DNA of 64,000 nucleotides from assembly GCA_001931905.2 (NCBI GenBank), contig MSJI02000861.1, positions 62,001 to 126,000 of the forward strand, read 5' to 3'. Shown in pieces: positions 43,061-53,053 of this stretch; the first letter of the stretch is position 1; the number at the start of each line of letters is the position of its first letter. This DNA comes from Cladosporium sp. IMV 00045. Taxonomy: Eukaryota; Ascomycota; Dothideomycetes; Cladosporiales; Cladosporiaceae. The position numbers and the translations under genes are program-made. Below the pieces are notes generated by a model that worked only from the letters and a program-made list of their open reading frames with translations, ran no database searches and had not been told where the DNA came from.

Positions 43061-43380
43061 GAGAGATGTGTGGGCGGCAAAGGCGTCGCGCGATGGCTGG
43101 CGGCTGCTCTATGGCGCTGCTGCACGGGTGCAATCTTAAATTCGCCTTTAATCTCGATACTTGCACGCGAGCCGGAGTCAGGGCAAGCCCCAGCGACGTC
43201 AGGACTACGGACCAAGCGCCACGCCCGGGCCCGCATTTGATGAAGGACAAGAGGTTGATGTTTTGGATTGTTGATTGTTCTTATTGTTGTGTCATGGGAT
43301 GAATGGATGGCATGTGCTGTTTTGGGTGGGAGTCCACAAAGGACTCGAGATCTAGGAACAGCATCCTTGTAACAACAGCA

Positions 43381-43396
43381 ACACACACACACACAC
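43381..43396. repeat. (AC)8 microsatellite
   Basis: Eight perfect AC units, non-coding. Confidence 0.9.
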
Positions 43397-45599
43397 TGCG
43401 GTCATTACAGCAGGCTGGTAGAGAGAACTCATCGAGTGCTGTACGATTCCCTCAAACAACACCCATCAGCCATCAGCGCGGAAGTGCCGGCAAGCCAGAT
43501 GAACATGGCCACAATTATGCACTTTCCTAGGAGATGTGCATGCGCACACGCCACCTCGAACCAACATCCTCTCTCACTAGACGCCGTAGCAAGGTCCTTA
43601 GCGTCAGGCCCCATCCCTCACCATTGGCCCATGAGCAGCATCCCAAAAAGATTGGCTCTCTCGCACTCGGCCTCGCATCCGCCTCGCATCCGTCCGTCAG
43701 CCGCCGCCGCCAGCAAAACCATGCTTGCAAGCATGCTCGGCATGCTCGATGATGAGATGACAAACCTTCTTCGAGCCTCTCACTTCCATGCAGCGTGACC
43801 TCACCACACTTCCCGTCAAAAGGTAACATCAGCATCATGCATCCGTCTCCATCATCATAGCCGCATGCTTCCTTCAGTGCGTTATGCAGGGCAAGGAAGA
43901 GGGAGAAGAGAGGTCTTGGCCGAGACTCCAACCGCCGTCCTGTCCATACTGATCATCGTGCTTGAGCCAGACTTCACACACTGCTGTAGTGGTCCCCTTG
44001 GTAGATGCAGTTCCCCCTTCATGTAGCTACAAGCAAGCAAGCAAAAAGCCACCCCTGTCACCTACATTTCCAGGCCAGCACTATACGGCCTATACGGCAT
44101 AGCATATGTAAACAAACATTAATCTACGAGAACCCGGCAGTCAAACCCGGCCTAGTGGCCCAAACCGCTCTTCCCAACAAAAGAGCAGCGCTCGCCAGGA
44201 AAAAAAAATTCTCCATGGGCTGGGATATTAACGGTTATCGGCTTTCCGGGATTGTGCTTTGCTTGAATCAGGGGTGGCACGAGCGAGTTGGGCGCAGCGC
44301 TAAGATTCTTGTGCAAACGATTGCATAAAAAAACCCAGCAACTCTCCGGGTCTCCCAATTCCTCGGCCTGCGCACCACCCGAAGCCCCGATTGGCAGACC
44401 TCAACTTGGGAGAGCAAGTGAGGCCGCCAGCGACGGTGATGTCCAACGGCTTTTGCTGGTTTTTTTCTCACACTACTACCAGGTAAGGTACTCTTTCTTG
44501 GCCTTGGGATGCCGAGAGAAAGCTCTCTCAGTTTAGCACAAGTGGTCAATCAGTGGAGAGGCTGGCATGCTGGCGGCGCTTCGCTGGAGCCGCCGTCTTC
44601 CGCGCGAATCACGCCTGGTCGATCTGTTGACTTGTTTTCGATCCTTCTCAGCCTCTCAGCCTTTCCCTCTCTGTGCTGTCTCGTATTCTTTGCGAGGACC
44701 GTGTCGAGGCGCGTCAGGTTCGCGCGCGCGTGTCCTACCTACATACCCGGTCTGTGCCCTCTGTCATGTTCCCTTTCCGTTATGTGCTTGAAACATGGAT
44801 TGGGTCTTGGCCTTGGGGAGAGTGGGAGTTAGTCCGGGTTTTGGGTCGCTTACTGGCACCCGGGGATTTATCATGAGCGTTTGATATCCGTACGAGCCGT
44901 ATCGAAAACGGGCTCCCGAGAGAGAGAGAGTGGGAAAAAGCCCATCAGCAAAGCCTCGCGGAAGGATGCGGCTGTGAATCTGCTCTGTCATCTTCATGCC
45001 TGCGCCTTGTCAGCTGGTCTCCCTCTCTTCGAGAGCTTTGGGGCATGTGAGTGTCACAGCCACATGCTGCCGACAGGTCCTGTAAGGGCCTTCCACTATA
45101 GCGAGGGATGAATATGTCCTTGCTCTCGACTCGCTTGCGGCACATGTGACCGTTGCTACTGTATAGGCACCGGAGGTTGGTCCGCGCTCTGAATAATTAA
45201 GGCTGCCTGTTTCTGGGGGGGATAATCTACATGCACACGTGTGACTTGATGCGTCTCTCTCCTTGCTACTGTACTTTCTGTGCTCGGTGCTCGAAGTAGG
45301 GAGGTCGTTGCGTGCGCGTTCGAGGGAGAACGTAGCATCGCATGGTATGGCTTTCTTCGGCTGCTTTTACGATATCTCCCATATTGCAAGGGTGGTATGG
45401 GATGTGCATGATCGTATTTGTAGCATTGCATTGCTGTCAAACAGACCATATGAGGAGGTACACGCATGTCGAATGTAAGCGCGTTTCGTCAACAACGTAG
45501 ATGCATATATCCATTGCCAGCCCTATCTTCATCAGATTTCCTCATGAAAATCCCAACCTAAACCCCCTTCAAGGGTTCGACTTCTCGACTTCGCCTTGT

Positions 45600-47321
45600 T
45601 CACACCTCCTGCTCGAAAGGCCTGACGACCAAGCCATCCTTTTCCAACACCTCCTTGACCTGCTTGACGGTCCACTCGCCACGGTGGAACATACCCGCGC
45701 CCAACGCGGCGTCCACAGTGGTCTGCTCAAACACCTCCGCAAAGTGGCCCGCGTTGCCCGCGCCCGAGCTGGCGATGACGGGGATCTTGACGGCGGCCTT
45801 GACGCTGCGGATGAGCTCGAGGTCGAAGCCGGAGTTGGTGCCGTCCTTGTCGATGCAGTTGAGCAGGACCTCGCCGCACCCCATCGCCTCGACCGCCGTC
45901 ACCAGCTGCACCACGTCGAGGTCGCGCGTCTCGCGCCCGCCCTTGGCCGTGCATGCGTACCAGCAGTATTTCTCGCCGTTGGGGCCGGGGAAGGCCGTCT
46001 CGAGCACGTTGTGAGAGGTCGCGGAGGGAGACTCGACGTACACGCGTTTCGGGTCGACGGACACGACGACCGCTTGCGCGCCGTACGCCTCGCTGATCTT
46101 CTCGATCGCCGTCTTGCCGGAGAGCTGCTTGCCGGCGGCGAGGTACTGCTCCGCGGCGTCGCAAGCGTCAGAGCCGATGGACACCTTGTCCGCACCGGAC
46201 TGGAAGTAAAGCGTGGCGACTTCGAGCGCGGGCACGGTACGGGTGGTCTGCGGGTCGAAGGTGTCGCGGATGCCACCGCCGATGGTGAGGGGCACGAAGA
46301 CGGTGGCCGACGCCTGGCGCAGGACTTCCAGCATCGGCAGGTCTTTCAGCGGCGTGTCGCGGAAGGAGGTGATGTTGAGGAAAGTCACTTCGTCCGCGCC
46401 TTGCTCGTAGTACTCCTGTGCTTTGGACACGGGCTTGCCGAGGTTGCGCACGTCATTGCCGCCGGAAGAGGACTTCTCGCGCACGTCGTATTGGTCGCCT
46501 TTGGTGACGACGAGGTCGCCTTGGTCGTTGGTGCGGACGTCAAGGCAGGCGATGATGCGGCGAGTGAGGCCTTGGGTTGCTGCGGTGGAGGTAGGTGGGA
46601 GGGTGGACAGCTTGTTGCCTTCGAGGAAAGCTTTGAGGACGCGCTGGCCGGCCGCGCCAGATTTCTCGGGGTGGAATTGTGTGGCGAGGATGTTGTCTTT
46701 CGTGATGGCTCCGATGAATTCCTCAGAGCCATACTTTGCTGTTGCCACGGTCCAGCCGTCCTTCTCTAACTCTCCAGCCCGGTAGGGCACAGCGAAGGAG
46801 TGAACGTAGTAGTACTTGCTCTCAGGCCTCAAACCGTAGACGCTTTGTGATTTGCTCGCCTCGTCGTTGGACGAAGTGTTGGCTGAGTTCCAACCAATGT
46901 GAGGGACGCTCTTCTCGGTGTCGTTGAACCGCTCCAGACGACCTGGGATCACGCCGAGACCAGGCACGTTAGGGTTTTCCGCTGAAGTCTCGAACAAAGC
47001 TTGCAGACCGACACAGATTCCCATGAAAGGTTTGCCGGCTTGGATGTGTTTCCTTACAGGCTCGAAATATCCTGCATTTGCGAATTGTGTGAGGCAGTGG
47101 CCAAAGTGGCCAACGCCGGGCAAGATGAGTTTCTACGACATCAGAACCACCTGTCAGCGATCAGCAACACATCGTAAGGGTCACGAAGATGATCTTACGT
47201 CGGCCTTCGCTACGTCGTCCGGTGATCGAATCCATTCGACTTCCCATCCGAGCTTCTCAATGGCATTGACCAGTGATCGGACGTTGCCCGCGGCATAATC
47301 AAGCATGTGAATGGTCGGCAT
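45600..47321 (-). CDS. HIS7: Imidazole glycerol phosphate synthase (HisH-HisF fusion)
   Basis: Bifunctional histidine-pathway enzyme: the glutaminase half passes ammonia to the cyclase half, which makes IGP and AICAR. Exons 47199-47321 and 45600-47132 with a 66-base intron give 551 residues, matching yeast His7 (552). The N-terminal class I amidotransferase starts [17 protein letters not shown] and has the nucleophile Cys81 in FMGICVGLQ and the His-Glu pair in [10 protein letters not shown]. The HisF half starts near [10 protein letters not shown] (catalytic Asp) with [16 protein letters not shown] and LLNCIDKDG(T)NSG. It is cytosolic. It is transcribed divergently from IMP3, with start codons 319 bases apart. 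Confidence 0.97.
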
Positions 47322-47640
47322 TTTTGCTCAGTCAATGATCGATGAACTCCACACAAACAGGCGAATTCTTCCAATGTATATTCCTCGACCGTGACGCATA
47401 CCTATGAAGTTGAGTCAAAGATGCCATCAAACGCTCATGACTCGCGTGGCCGCTCATTGAGAATTTTTGGCAAGGGCCAGACAAGTGGGAAACTAGCTTT
47501 CGTCCCGCGAGTGTCGAGCCGCTAGCGTCCTGCAGTAAGCCGCTCTCTTCACCTCGCTCGCCGCAGCAACATTGAAATCTCGTCTCGACGCCACTACATC
47601 GTCAATATCACGACTATCAGCTAGAAAAACTCCTTCCAAA
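47322..47640. promoter_or_regulatory. Divergent promoter of HIS7 and IMP3
   Basis: 319 bases between the two ATGs. I see no TATA box. A TGAGTCA sequence (a perfect Gcn4/CpcA-type site, read as TTGAGTCAAAG) occurs near 47409-47415, as expected for an amino-acid biosynthesis gene. Confidence 0.55.
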
Positions 47641-48268
47641 ATGGTCCGTCAGCTCAAACACCACGAGCAGAAGCTCTTGCGCAAGGTAGACTTCACCAAC
47701 TACCCGCAAGACAACACACACCGCAGCGCAGAAATCATCCGCCGCTATTCTCTCACCAACCCCAACGACTATGGCTCCTACAATCGCCTGGCCGGGCAGC
47801 TTCGCCATCTCGCGCACCGCATCGCTCTTCTGCCGCCCGAGTCGGCTTTCCGCCGCAAGCAGGAGGACCAGCTTCTTGAGAAACTCCACGACATGGGATT
47901 GCTCGGTATCGGTGGTGGCGGAAAGGGCAAGCTGAGTGATGTCGAGAGGAAGATCACCGTGTCGGCTTTCTGCAGGCGTAGGTTGGGTGTGGTCATGACC
48001 AGACTGCGCATGTCTGAGCATGTCAGCACGGCCAACAAGTTCATCGAGCAGGGCCATGTCAGAGTTGGTACTGAGGTGGTGACGGATCCCGCTTTCTTGG
48101 TGACGAGGTGAGAATTTTCGCGCTGCTGTATTGCAGCACTGTGGTGAGTGGTTTGCTGATATCTTTTTCAGGAACATGGAGGACTTTGTCACCTGGGTCG
48201 ACTCTTCTAAGATCAAGAAGAACATCATGAAGTACCGCGATGCTATGGACGACTTCGATCTCTTGTAA
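47641..48268 (+). CDS. IMP3: U3 snoRNP protein Imp3
   Basis: A nucleolar S4-domain protein that helps pair U3 snoRNA with pre-rRNA in small-subunit assembly. Exons 47641-48107 and 48172-48268 with a 64-base intron give 187 residues, the normal size. Family marks: [18 protein letters not shown] at the start, [19 protein letters not shown], the S4 RNA-binding motif [20 protein letters not shown]...GHVRVG, and the conserved end [20 protein letters not shown]. An upstream in-frame start at 47572 is rejected because MVRQLKHHE matches the family N-terminus exactly. Confidence 0.95.
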
Positions 48269-48608
48269 GGAGCGTACAATCACCGCGCTATTGACTTTTG
48301 TGCTGGAACGTCGGACGTCACTCTGAGGCGCACCTTCTTCACTTTCGAAGCGTTTACGGCAATGCGTGGCGCATGTGACAAGCACACGGCTGCCTGCGCT
48401 GCGTCATTTGGGGGCTTGTTCTTCACAACCCGACAGTTCACGCTCGTTTTGGCAGCAACTTAACACACCAGCGCGACATCCGACACTGCGACATGGAATA
48501 ATAACGACATCTCTGATGCCACCGCTACTTAGCTATGGTATAAGCTATTGACACCGTACGGGCCGCCACCCACACCATCAGTCGCAAGCCGACAGATATC
48601 TTTTCGCC
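48269..48608. other. Intergenic region
   Basis: 340 bases, IMP3 3' end and promoter of the next gene. Nothing else seen. Confidence 0.5.
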
Positions 48609-49130
48609 ATGGATGACACTCCTCAACAGCCGACTGCCAAGGAAACTTCCGGCTTCGATGATTTCCCTAAGGAGTGGCGACCTCTGAACCTCTCATTCCG
48701 TGCATCGCGCACCACAGAGAACGAGTTGCGCGCAGCCCAGCGCCTTCAGTTTCCACCACCTCAGCCAAAATCCCTGCCTCCGTGGGCACTTTCGCGCGAC
48801 TCGAGCTCTCAATTCCCTCTCATCAACCAACAAGGCCCGCCGTTCCCTTTCGTCAATCCTGCCACCGTCACGGCGCCGACTGTTCAAGAGGCGCATCTTG
48901 AGCCTCCTCGCGCTGCTCCTCCAAGACTCCCGACTGTCTTGCTGCGTGACTTCAGTGCTAATGGTCTTCGTCGTACAGACGACTTTGCCGTCCTCAAATC
49001 GCCGCAAAGACCTGTACTGGTTTTGAAAGTGCATGGTGCCTTCTCCCAGTCCCAGACTGCTGCTGCCGGTGAAAGGATGCCGCCACCGCCACCTCCACAC
49101 ACATCCAAGAAAAGAAAGAGGGACGAGTAA
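48609..49130 (+). CDS. Hypothetical proline-rich protein with nuclear-localisation-like tail
   Basis: Unrecognised. A single exon of 173 residues, Pro/Arg-rich, with DFPKEWRPLNLSFRASRTTE and PTVLLRDFSANGLRRTDDFA as the least biased parts. The C-terminus is a run of proline followed by TSKKRKRDE, a basic cluster typical of monopartite nuclear signals. The ATG has an acceptable context (GCCATGGAT). The sequence is plausible as a real gene because its codon use and length exceed the random frames nearby, but there is no domain to confirm it. Confidence 0.6.
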   Translation: MDDTPQQPTAKETSGFDDFPKEWRPLNLSFRASRTTENELRAAQRLQFPPPQPKSLPPWALSRDSSSQFPLINQQGPPFPFVNPATVTAPTVQEAHLEPPRAAPPRLPTVLLRDFSANGLRRTDDFAVLKSPQRPVLVLKVHGAFSQSQTAAAGERMPPPPPPHTSKKRKRDE

Positions 49131-49288
49131 GATGACACCTTTGGATACAACCTGAGCAATTGCGGAGCATGGGGGAAAGACTTTGTAACTCATGTACAAT
49201 CAGTAACAAAAGAAACAAAAGCGAGAGTCATGCAACCATTCAAATCATAAGTCTTCTTCACGATTCAAATCCCTTGCCACTTTCCACA

Positions 49289-49953
49289 TCACTCCTTCTG
49301 TGTGATTTGTCTCAACAACCCTATATCCAGCGGGAAAGGTTGTCCCATCCTGCAAGTACATGTTAGCAATGCATCCACACTCATTCCATCAACTTCAAAT
49401 GAAACCCAACACAAAAAAAACTCACCAAGTAGCCCTCTGACTATGATCCCTCACATCATCCCCCGTATTCGGATGAATCAAGACACTCAACGGCCCCCTC
49501 CAAACCACCAACCAACTCACAAACGCCCCAAACTGCTCCGGCGTGAACAAATTGACCTCGAACATCCCGATCGGATGCGGGCCGATGGGCCTCTCGAAGA
49601 CAGGGTAGACTCGCAACTCGGGGAATTCGCGTCGGATGCGCTCGTGCAGTTTTTTGGCGTATTGCGTTTGCGCGGCGTTGGTTTGCTGGAAGTAGACGTG
49701 CACGTCGAAGCCGCCTCGCGTGCCGTTTTCGATGGGGGAGGGAAAGGTGGTGTAGGCAGGGGATTTTTGCGTGGGGGCTGGGTTGATGTAGGATTTGGCG
49801 TTGGGGCCGCTGGGGTGGGTGTCTCTGCTAGTTGTTTTAGTTGCCTTGATTAGCTGGAAGTGAAGAATGTGGGAGTTGTTACGTTGGCAGAGGTTCCGGG
49901 TTCTCGTAGCCTGAGAGCGGAGATGAATATGTGTAGAGGCTTGGGTCGGCCAT
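49289..49953 (-). CDS. DOPA 4,5-dioxygenase family protein
   Basis: Related to the extradiol dioxygenases that open DOPA in betalain-making fungi; most ascomycete members have no known substrate. Exons 49883-49953, 49426-49827 and 49289-49349 give 177 residues. The conserved core is DVHVYFQQTN (metal-binding His in the HVY motif), the VFERPIGPHPIGMFEVNLF block with a second His, and WRGPLSVLIHPNTGDDVRDH with further histidines. RATWMGQPFPLDI is formed across the last splice. An N-terminal YINPAPTQKSPAYTTFPSP linker precedes the domain. Cytosolic by absence of a signal peptide. Confidence 0.9.
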
Positions 49954-50901
49954 TGTGATTCAGTAGTGCTGTGTGATTTGGTGTAGTGATACGGACAATC
50001 AATGAAGCAGCAAAAAAACGGAGTTTAACTCTTTACTGCAAGTAGTCTTTGGTAAACATACGTTCAATTTATATACGAAAGTTATCTGATGGATAGGGTA
50101 AGCTCTCAAGTGATGTCGTGCTCTCGTCAGCCAGCGGAATTGCTCCGCAGATGGAGGACTTCCCTCTTTCCGTTCTTCAAACCTTCATGTTCTTTCGACA
50201 ATGACAAAGCAGATACAGACTCAACCATGAACAGACATACAAACGTCGAGTTTTCACCAGGTACGTGAATGTCGAGCTTCTATTACCGTCAACCGAACGC
50301 AGGCCAAGATAAGCACGCATTGGCACAAGTGAAGTCGACCCAAGCTCTCACCAACTTCGGGCTTCTTTTCGCCGAGCCCAAACTCAACACAACCTCTTCC
50401 TTGACGATCCTCCGCAAACCTCCCCAGAACATGCAGTGGGGCCTTTTCCGGGCACCAATGACCCTCGTCCTTACGCCGACAAGGTCCTCCATAAGCGAAT
50501 GATATGCACGCCCGGGCCGACCTTTACACCTCGTCTGTTTGTCTTACTTCCGCGCTTGCAGTCGGGGTTTGATCTCGTGGCAGTAGCATTCTGTCAGGTA
50601 CGGTAAAACGACTCCGATTGCGGGCATGCCACGAGGTAGAGGAAAGGTAGGGCTTGCAGATCGTATATAAGAAGGCGTTTCCGGTCGGATTCTTCTTTGC
50701 TTCAATCTCACTCCATCTCCTACTCTACGCTCACTTCGTTGGGGCTCTCTTTTGATATCGACCTTTGCAAGCAAAGCGTCTTGAGGAGCTGCTTTCCCAG
50801 GTCTTGGTCGTAAATTTCACTTCTTTGGCCTCAGGTGATACAATCGTTCTCCGGAGCCATCACACGATAAGAGACCAGCTTGAACAGCTTCTACTGCTAT
50901 C
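49954..50901. other. Divergent intergenic region
   Basis: 948 bases between the dioxygenase-like gene and the sugar transporter. A TATA box (TATATAA, 50664-50670) lies about 230 bases before the transporter ATG. A GTGGGG site (SYGGRG carbon-repressor consensus) occurs near 50438. No gene seen. Confidence 0.45.
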
Positions 50902-52668
50902 ATGGGTCCAGACCTATACACGTTCGGGCTCGCCCTCTTCGCTGCCATCGGCACATTCCTGTTTGGTTTCGATACTGGCATTGCCACAACTACGATCGCC
51001 CATGAGAGTTGGATAAGCTACATGGGACACCCTTCGAAGGGTATCACGGGCGCTGTGGTTGCTGTCTACATCGCAGGAGAGGCAGTAGGTGCTCTCGTAC
51101 AGACCTTCATCGGAGATCGCCTCGGCCGCATTCGCTTCATGCAGCTTTGCTGCATTGTTGTCACCATCGGCACGATCATCCAGACTGCAAGCGTCAACAT
51201 AGGCATGTTCCTTGCCGGTCGCGCTATCGCCGGCGCTGCAGTAGGTGGCATGGTCTCCACGGTTCCAATCTACCTGAGCGAGATCTCGAGCCCGCATCAT
51301 CGCGGTCTCATCGGCGGTATTTCCGGTTGCGGTATCTCCTTTGGTACAATGATGTCCAACTGGGTTGGCATGGCCTGCGGCTACGCTCCGTACGGTGCTC
51401 TACAGTGGCGTCTTCCTCTGGGCATCCAGATCCCATGGGGCATCATCATGTTCGCAGGTCTGGCGACGTTCATGCCAAATTCTCCTCGACAGCTCATCAG
51501 GCAAGGCAAGGTCGAGCAAGCACGCATCGAATACGTGCGCATTCGTCGCGACCTGGCCGACCACGAGGTACAGGAAGAATTTGCCTTGATGAGAGCCCAA
51601 ATCGAGTACGAGATGATGCGCGAGATCACATCTATCAAGGAAGTCTTCAAGCTGTACAGGCACAGAGCTCTCGTCTCGATCGCCGTGCAGACGATGACCA
51701 GCCTGACGGGTGTCAATGTGATTCAGTACTATCAGACTATCCTCTACAAATCCCTGGGCATCGACTCGACGACGATTCTCGCGCTTGCTGGAGTCTATGG
51801 TACATGCGCCTTCCTTTCGAACGCAATCACTACGAAGTACCTCACCGACCAGTGGGGTCGCAGAAAGATGATTCTTGCTGGCTTGTCCGGGGTCGTGATC
51901 ATCAAGATCTATGCTGCGGTCATGCAGCGTGAGTTCCAGAACACCGACAACAAGGTCGGTAAAGGGTTCGCAGTTCTTGGTATCTACTTGTTTGTGATCA
52001 CATACTGTGAGTTCTCTACTTCGTTTTCTGTCGCTAAACGCAAATTTACTGACGATCTACACAGACGGCATGCTGAACTCCACGACATGGCTGTGAGTAA
52101 ACAAATGATCAAACAAATTATGCATATATACTGACCAGATCTTGCACAGCTACGGCGCCGAAGTATTGCCCATGTCACTTCGCTCCAAAATCATGGGTCT
52201 AGCAGCAGCTTCTCACTTCATCGTCAACGTCGGCATCACCGAAGCTGGCCCAACAGCTTTTGCGAACATCGGCGAGGTGAGTTTTGACATCCAACGCAAC
52301 AAATATTGACATCATTAACTGGTTGACTAGAACTATTATTACGTCTTCGTCGGATGCGCCCTCTTCTTCCTGGTCATCGCCTACTTTTACTTCCCGTGAG
52401 TTTGACATAACCCCAACCCTAACCCTACACAGCCAACGGCTTTGCTGTCCAACGGTCGCCAGCATGGAGCCTCAAAAGCTGATGCACGAACATCGACTTG
52501 TATGCTGACTTGATAAATAGTGAAACGAGACACAAGACGCTCGAGGAAATTGCAGCTGCATTCGGTGACAAAGTCGTCGAAGTTGGCGAGGGAGAAGTGG
52601 AAGCTGAGGGGAGCGTTTTGGAAGAAAAAGCCGGCACGAGGCATGTTGAGACGAAGGAGAATGTGTAG
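50902..52668 (+). CDS. MFS sugar transporter
   Basis: A plasma-membrane hexose/sugar porter of the major facilitator superfamily. Exons 50902-52006, 52065-52092, 52150-52276, 52331-52395 and 52521-52668 give 490 residues. The 28-base second exon is needed to restore YDGMLNSTTWL(YG) before TM10-11. Sugar-porter signatures: FGFDTGIA in TM1, GDRLGR, AGRAIAGAAVGG, PNSPRQLIRQGK (the usual PESPR with Asn for Glu), the QTMTSLTGVNVIQYY motif in TM7, DQWGRRK and FPETRHKTLEEI. It lacks the usual 20-40 residue cytoplasmic N-terminus. The substrate cannot be read from sequence. The last intron (52396-52520) is the longest and contains a telomere-like motif. Confidence 0.92.
52415..52427. repeat. Two telomere-like CCCTAA units inside an intron
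   Basis: AACCCTAACCCTA within the last intron of the sugar transporter. It matches the fungal telomere repeat but is only two units long. Confidence 0.5.
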
Positions 52669-53053
52669 GATGAGGTCGTTTAAATACATTGAGATACATG
52701 GGTTGTGGGTCGTGAAGAATAATGCTATAGTTTCTTCATCAGATATCGTCCGTCGTACATCAATTCATTCAGCCCAATATCATAATATTCGATCAAGATC
52801 CAGCTTGATCGTGTGTCCCAAAAAATTGCCTCATAATACTCGAGAATTGGTGTGTAGGAAATGTGGAAAGTCAGTCTCAACAGACTGTATATCCAATCCC
52901 ATTGGTCTTCTGTTCCCCCAATAGCCTTTACCTATTCGCTCCAAAAGTCGCATTCAGAATAATACTTCTGCCCCGTCGACGCAGAGCAAGCGAGGGCCAT
53001 GGACGTTGGCCATTTGTCACTTGCCCAAATTATGCGGACGGAGAGCCTCATGC
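52669..53053. other. Convergent intergenic region
   Basis: 385 bases between two 3' ends; nothing recognised. Confidence 0.5.

Larger units (their letters stand above)
42501..45599. other. Long intergenic region with microsatellites
   Basis: 3.1 kb between the AUR1 start and the HIS7 stop, the longest gene-free stretch in the window. It holds GGT, CAG/TAG and AC microsatellites (annotated separately) close to the AUR1 start, and CT-rich tracts further on. No frame with family resemblance, no tRNA found by eye. Confidence 0.5.

Noticed and set aside
45501..46769. 422-codon open frame on the plus strand
   Set aside because: It is the antisense of HIS7, whose frame has full family conservation; the plus frame is Val/Asp/Gly-rich shadow sequence.
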